NCBI GenBank assembly: GCA_937958475.1
Contig: CALFXR010000204.1
Span: 1 to 64,000, forward strand
From: an uncultured Mesorhizobium sp.
GTDB taxonomy: Bacteria > Pseudomonadota > Alphaproteobacteria > Rhizobiales > Rhizobiaceae
DNA length: 64,000 nucleotides
Direction: 5' to 3'
The notes below the pieces were generated by a model. It saw nothing but the letters and a program-made list of their open reading frames with translations, was not told the DNA's origin and did not search any database. Both the position numbers and the translations under genes were made by a program. Positions 60,456 through 64,000 of this stretch are shown piece after piece. Within the stretch, counting starts at the first letter, position 1; each line of letters starts with the position of its first letter.

Positions 60456-61232
60456 TCAGAGCGCGGCGATGCCGCCGTCGACGGCGAGCGCGTGGCCGGT
60501 CATGAAGGAGTTCGCCGGACTCGCGGCGAAGAGGATGACCTCGACGATCTCGTCGATCTCGGCGACCCGCTTCATCGGCACGCCGCGGGTCAGCTCGGCC
60601 AGCGCCTCGTCCTCGCCGGTCCCGGCGAGTTTGACGAAGTCGCCGACCATCGCGGTCCTGGCATAGGAAGGGCAGACGGCGTTAATCCGGATGCCGCGCG
60701 ATGCGTATTCGAGCGCAGCCGAGCGGGTCAGGCCGACCACGCCGTGCTTGGCTGCGGCATAGACAGACAGGCGCGCTGCGCCGCCGGTGCCGGCGACCGA
60801 GGCGACGTTGACGATCGCGCCGCCCTTGCCGCCGGCGCGGAACTGCTTCTCCATGACCGGGATCTGGTGCTTCATGGCGAAGAAGACGCCCATCAGGTCG
60901 ATGTCGATGATGCGGCGCGCCTCGTCGGACGGCACCTGCGCCAGCTTGACGAAGCTCTGCGCCACGCCGGCGTTGTTGATGGCGATGTCCAGCCGACCGA
61001 AGCGCTCCACGGCGAGCGCCGCGAGGCGTTCGGAGAGCTTCTCGTCGGCGACATCTCCGGCAAGGGTCACGACCTGCGTGCCGAGCCCCGCGGCGACCGC
61101 ATCGAGGCTTGCCGCGTCGAGATCCGACAGCACCAGGCGCGCGCCCGCGGCGGCGAGGCGTTCAGCGGTGCGGCGGCCGAAGCCTCCGGTCGCGCCGGTT
61201 ACCAGGGCAGTCAGCCCTTCGAATGCTCCCAT
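60456..61232 (-). CDS. Short-chain dehydrogenase/reductase (last gene of the acyl-CoA-type operon)
   Basis: The 258-residue SDR has the nucleotide loop VTGATGGFGRRTAERLA, the structural NNAGV, and the catalytic Tyr-X3-Lys in YAAAKHG. The NAD(P)H-dependent substrate is unknown; its operon context suggests a hydroxyacyl or alcohol intermediate. It begins 15 bp after the phosphotransferase gene. Confidence 0.9.
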   Translation of the reverse strand: MGAFEGLTALVTGATGGFGRRTAERLAAAGARLVLSDLDAASLDAVAAGLGTQVVTLAGDVADEKLSERLAALAVERFGRLDIAINNAGVAQSFVKLAQVPSDEARRIIDIDLMGVFFAMKHQIPVMEKQFRAGGKGGAIVNVASVAGTGGAARLSVYAAAKHGVVGLTRSAALEYASRGIRINAVCPSYARTAMVGDFVKLAGTGEDEALAELTRGVPMKRVAEIDEIVEVILFAASPANSFMTGHALAVDGGIAAL

Positions 61233-61247
61233 GCTCAGTCTTCCCCT

Positions 61248-62285
61248 CTATCGCCCTTCACCGTCGATCAGTTCCGCGGCAAGACCGGCCAGCAGCTTCA
61301 CCGCCTCGCCGTAGGTGCGCGCCTTTTCCGGATTGGAGGCGTTCCCGTCGAGCGCCCGCTTGTAGACGCCCTGGCAGATCGCCGCGAGACGGAAGAAGGA
61401 GAAGCAAAGGTAGAACGTCCAGTTGGGGATGGCGCCGATTCCCCGCCTTTGGCAGTAGCGCTCGACATAGGCCTTCTCGTCGGGAATGCCGAAGCGCGCG
61501 CGGTCGACGCCGCCCAGCCCGCGGAAGCCGGAGGAATGCGGCAGGCGCCACTGCATGCACTGGTAGGCGATGTCGGAGAAGGGGTGACCGAGGGTCGAGA
61601 GTTCCCAGTCGAGCACCGCGATCACCGCGGGCCGGTCCGGCGCGAAGATCATGTTGTCCAGGCGATAGTCGCCATGAACCAGTGACACGACGCCGTCATC
61701 GGGCGGCAGCGTGCTCTCCAGCCAGGCGATCAGCCGGTCCATGTCCGCGACGGTGCCGGTCTCCGACGCCCGATACTGGCCCGACCAGCGGGCGAGCTGA
61801 CGTTCGAAGTAGCTGCCGGGCCTGCCGAAGTCGGCGAGGCCGACGGCCTCGACGTCGACGTCGTGGAGCGCCGCCAGCGTCGCATTCATGGCGTCGTAGA
61901 TCGCGGCGCGCTCGTCGTTCGAGGCTGCCTCGGCCAGTGCCGGATCCCAGAAGATGCGCCCCTCGACGAATGCCATCACGTAGAACATGCGGCCGATCGG
62001 CGAATCTTCCTGCGAAAGGTGAAGCATTAGCGGAACCGGCACTGCGGTCCCGGCGAGCGCCTTCATCACCCGGTACTCGCGGTCGACCTGATGGGCCGAC
62101 TTGAGCAGCTGTCCCGGCGGCTTGGCGCGCAGCACGTATTTTCCGCTGGCTGCGGTGAGCAGGTAGGTCGGGTTGGACTGGCCGGACTTGAACTTGTCGA
62201 TCGAACTCAGCCCGTCGAAACCGGCTACATGCTCCTCGAGATAGGGCGCCAGGGCCGCCGGATCGATTGCATTGGGGTCGGTCAT
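61248..62285 (-). CDS. APH/ACAD10-type phosphotransferase family protein
   Basis: The 345-residue kinase-like protein has the Brenner motif LVHGDYRLDNMIF and the metal-binding LDWELSTLGHPFSD. This clade matches the N-terminal kinase domain of ACAD10/11, which phosphorylates 4-hydroxyacyl-CoA in some bacteria and animals. It overlaps the MaoC gene by 4 bp. Role in beta-oxidation of hydroxy acids is inferred from the family and the neighbours. Confidence 0.9.
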   Translation of the reverse strand: MTDPNAIDPAALAPYLEEHVAGFDGLSSIDKFKSGQSNPTYLLTAASGKYVLRAKPPGQLLKSAHQVDREYRVMKALAGTAVPVPLMLHLSQEDSPIGRMFYVMAFVEGRIFWDPALAEAASNDERAAIYDAMNATLAALHDVDVEAVGLADFGRPGSYFERQLARWSGQYRASETGTVADMDRLIAWLESTLPPDDGVVSLVHGDYRLDNMIFAPDRPAVIAVLDWELSTLGHPFSDIAYQCMQWRLPHSSGFRGLGGVDRARFGIPDEKAYVERYCQRRGIGAIPNWTFYLCFSFFRLAAICQGVYKRALDGNASNPEKARTYGEAVKLLAGLAAELIDGEGR

Positions 62286-62770
62286 GAATTCCCGCCGTTC
62301 CGTCGATCCGGCATCATCAGCGTCAGCCAGTAGGCGGTCAGGGCCGGGCGGGTCGAACCTTCGAGTTCGACGGTGACATCGTAGTTGATCTCGGCGATTC
62401 CGGACGGACGCATGCGGAAATGGGCAAGCACGAAGCGGGCCCGGATGCGCGCACCGCTGTGCACCGGCGCCATGAAGCGGATCTTGTCGAAGCCGAAATT
62501 CACGCCGACGGCCGAACCTTCGAGGACCGGTATGGTCTCGTAGGTCATGGCCGAAAGCAGCGACAGCGACAGGAAGCCGTGCGCAATCGTGCCGCCGTAG
62601 GGGCTCTCCTTCGCGGCCCGTTCGGGGTCCGTGTGCACGAACTGGTGATCGTCGGTCGCCGCGGCGAACTGGTCGATCATTCCCTGGGTCACCACCCTCC
62701 AGGGCGAAATCCCGACTTCCTTGCCGACCTGGGCCTGAACCTCGTCGGCGGTCACAAATCCTACACTCAC
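62282..62770 (-). CDS. MaoC-family (R)-enoyl-CoA hydratase
   Basis: The 162-residue hotdog-fold protein has the active-site pattern ATDDHQFVHTDPERA with catalytic Asp41 and His46, followed by GGTIAHGFLSLSLL. It hydrates enoyl-CoA to (R)-3-hydroxyacyl-CoA. A GTG starts the frame; it lies 23 bp after the upstream SDR gene. It is co-transcribed with two SDRs and the kinase. Confidence 0.9.
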   Translation of the reverse strand: MSVGFVTADEVQAQVGKEVGISPWRVVTQGMIDQFAAATDDHQFVHTDPERAAKESPYGGTIAHGFLSLSLLSAMTYETIPVLEGSAVGVNFGFDKIRFMAPVHSGARIRARFVLAHFRMRPSGIAEINYDVTVELEGSTRPALTAYWLTLMMPDRRNGGNS

Positions 62771-62793
62771 CGCCTACCTCGCGACGTCTTCGA

Positions 62794-63609
62794 TCAGTCC
62801 TTGAACAGCGTCATTCCGTGCTGAACGGACTGTCCGCCATCGATCGGAATTATCGCTCCGGTGACGTAGCTTCCAGCCCGACTGCACAGATACAACGTCG
62901 CCCCGGCGATGTCATCCGGCCGACCGATGCGGCCGAGCGGCACGCGCGTGCCGATGCGTGCGGCCTTTTCGTCGCTGCCCGTGGCGAAGGCCGTCATCCG
63001 GCTCTGAAAGGGGCCGGGCGCGAAGGCGTTCACGGTGATGTGACGGCCGGCGAGTTCGCCGGCGAGCGTGCGCGTCATGTGATGGACCGCGGCCTTGGAG
63101 GCGGAGTACGAATAGGCGTCGTCCGCCAGGGGCTGCGTTCCCATCACCGAGCCGAGATTGATGACGCGGGCCGGGTCATCGTCGCTGGCCCCTTTTTCCA
63201 ACAGCGGCAGGAGCTCGCGGGTCAGGTGGAAGAGCCCCGTCACGTTGACGTTGAACACCTTCGCCCAGGCCGAGTAGGGAAACTGCTCGAGCGGTGCTCC
63301 CCAGGAGACGCCGGCATTGTTCATCAGGATGTTGAGCGAATCGGTCCTGCTCTTCACCTCCCCGACCAGGGCGGCGACGCCTTCCTCGGAGCTGACGTCG
63401 CCGGCGAAGCCTTTCGCGGTGCCGGTGGCGCCCATCGCGTTCAGTTCGTCCGCCACCCTGGCGCAGTCAGCACCCTTGCGCGAGGCGATCAGGACGTTGG
63501 CGCCGGCGTGGACGAGCGCCGTGGCGGCCATCCGTCCGATCCCGGTCGCGGCGCCGGTGATCAGGGCCGTCTTACCCGCGACGGAAAACAGCTGTTCGAC
63601 GTAGCTCAT
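62794..63609 (-). CDS. Short-chain dehydrogenase/reductase (first gene of the acyl-CoA-type operon)
   Basis: The 271-residue SDR has LITGAATGIGRMAATALVHAG, the NNAGVSWG motif and the catalytic YSASKAAVHH. GGGAGG precedes the ATG; the frame upstream is non-homologous. It is divergent from the TetR gene with an operator between, so its transcription is probably repressed by that regulator. Confidence 0.9.
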   Translation of the reverse strand: MSYVEQLFSVAGKTALITGAATGIGRMAATALVHAGANVLIASRKGADCARVADELNAMGATGTAKGFAGDVSSEEGVAALVGEVKSRTDSLNILMNNAGVSWGAPLEQFPYSAWAKVFNVNVTGLFHLTRELLPLLEKGASDDDPARVINLGSVMGTQPLADDAYSYSASKAAVHHMTRTLAGELAGRHITVNAFAPGPFQSRMTAFATGSDEKAARIGTRVPLGRIGRPDDIAGATLYLCSRAGSYVTGAIIPIDGGQSVQHGMTLFKD

Positions 63610-63655
63610 GCATTCCTCCCTGCTGCGGCGTTTGCGCCGGTCGTCCCGCGCCGCG

Positions 63656-63684
63656 TTGACAACATACCGGGTAGTATGTTCATC
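63656..63684 (+). promoter_or_regulatory. Divergent promoter region with TetR operator
   Basis: A consensus TTGACA (63656-63661) points toward the TetR gene. In the other direction TTTACG-N17-CATACT fits a promoter for the SDR operon. Both overlap the AACATAC/GTATGTT palindrome. Confidence 0.5.
63661..63680. promoter_or_regulatory. TetR-type operator palindrome
   Basis: Perfect 7-bp arms AACATAC and GTATGTT surround CGGGTA in the divergent intergenic region, overlapping both proposed promoters. Confidence 0.75.
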
Positions 63685-63763
63685 ATTGCAGCGTCCGTAA
63701 AGGCCCGGCATGCGAAACGGGATGCAGAATCACCAGTCTGCGGGACGGGAGGAAGGCCACGGT

Positions 63764-64000
63764 ATGACGCTCAGCGTGCGGGAATTCATGCCCGACATCG
63801 CCCATGCCGATATTCTCGAGGCGGCCGCGCTCTGCTTTCTCGACCGGGGCTACAACGCCACCTCGATCGACGACGTCGCACGCCGGCTCGGCGCCACGAA
63901 GGGCCGGATCTACCATCACTATCCGGCGAAGGCCGATCTCTTCGCCAAGGTCTGCCGGACCGGCATGGACATGAACTACGCCGCGATCGAGCCGCTGCGC
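63764..64000 (+). CDS. TetR/AcrR-family regulator (3' end beyond window)
   Basis: The frame runs off the right end of the window after 79 residues. The TetR helix-turn-helix is complete: LDRGYNATSIDDVARRLGATKGRIYHHYPAKADLF. GGAGG and AAGG lie upstream of the chosen ATG; in-frame ATGs at 63710 and 63722 would add up to 18 residues. The ligand domain is not in view. It is the likely regulator of the divergent SDR operon. Confidence 0.85.
   Translation, partial: MTLSVREFMPDIAHADILEAAALCFLDRGYNATSIDDVARRLGATKGRIYHHYPAKADLFAKVCRTGMDMNYAAIEPLR

Noticed and set aside
1..64000. tRNA or rRNA genes
   Set aside because: No tRNA-like cloverleaf with a conserved TTCGA arm or rRNA segment was recognised; a covariance search such as tRNAscan would be decisive.

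Overview
The window is about 64 kb of very GC-rich DNA with densely packed genes, short ATGA/GTGA overlaps between operon members, frequent GTG/TTG starts and long antisense reading frames. The gene content suggests an alphaproteobacterium of the Hyphomicrobiales, probably a Mesorhizobium/Phyllobacteriaceae-like soil organism. Supporting this are a three-part proton-translocating transhydrogenase (pntAA-pntAB-pntB) behind an aa3-oxidase subunit IV gene, a soxBDAG sarcosine oxidase operon, many TRAP and Liv-type ABC transporters, a one-chain indolepyruvate:ferredoxin oxidoreductase, a TTAAC-rich (CtrA-like) promoter region, and rhizobial-type palindromic intergenic repeats. The genus is inferred from content only. 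No rRNA, tRNA, CRISPR array, prophage or intact insertion sequence was seen.

Layout. 0-10 kb: class III aminotransferase, secreted protein, WD40 protein, CobW/COG0523 GTPase with a His/Asp tract, MarR regulator, EamA transporter, LacI regulator (apparently CTG-started, with its own palindrome), secreted protein, 2-hydroxyacid dehydrogenase, and a PuuD-type hydrolase. 10-15 kb: a TakP-like TRAP module with two paralogous periplasmic binding proteins facing one DctQ/DctM pair. 15-17 kb: an orphan LivH-like permease divergent from a CGNR/ABATE regulator plus a lipoprotein. 17-25 kb: fused indolepyruvate oxidoreductase, a membrane GGDEF-EAL protein, a FeeM-type N-acyl amino acid synthase and a Crp/Fnr regulator. 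25-33 kb: an operon of AMP-forming acyl-CoA ligase, LivG, LivH, LivM, binding protein, MmcQ/YjbR protein and LivF. 33-38 kb: Ca2+/Na+ antiporter family protein, aa3 oxidase subunit IV and transhydrogenase. 38-44 kb: HigBA-like toxin-antitoxin pair, acyltransferase, alpha/beta hydrolase-TetR pair with tandem operators, and a hydrolase interrupted by membrane segments. 44-50 kb: MFS transporter, TPR lipoprotein, rpsU, HerA-like ATPase, SET protein and agmatine deiminase. 50-57 kb: sarcosine oxidase operon holding two extra secreted-protein genes between soxB and soxD. 57-64 kb: Ogt, an Lrp regulator divergent from a dpaL-ygeY-like pair, and a four-gene SDR/MaoC/phosphotransferase operon divergent from a TetR regulator cut by the window end.

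How it fits together. Much of the window concerns uptake and oxidation of small organic acids, amino acids and methylated amines: TRAP keto-acid uptake, aromatic 2-oxoacid oxidation, acyl-CoA ligation coupled to ABC import, sarcosine demethylation, diaminopropionate deamination and agmatine hydrolysis. Redox coupling comes from the transhydrogenase. Local regulators sit beside their likely targets, and five of these loci carry clear inverted-repeat operators.

The two most unusual items are the duplicated YebY/DUF2511-like secreted proteins embedded in the sarcosine oxidase operon, and the neighbourhood of c-di-GMP enzyme, FeeM synthase and Crp/Fnr regulator ahead of an acyl-CoA ligase/importer operon. 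The latter could be a fatty-acyl amino acid signalling or recycling module.
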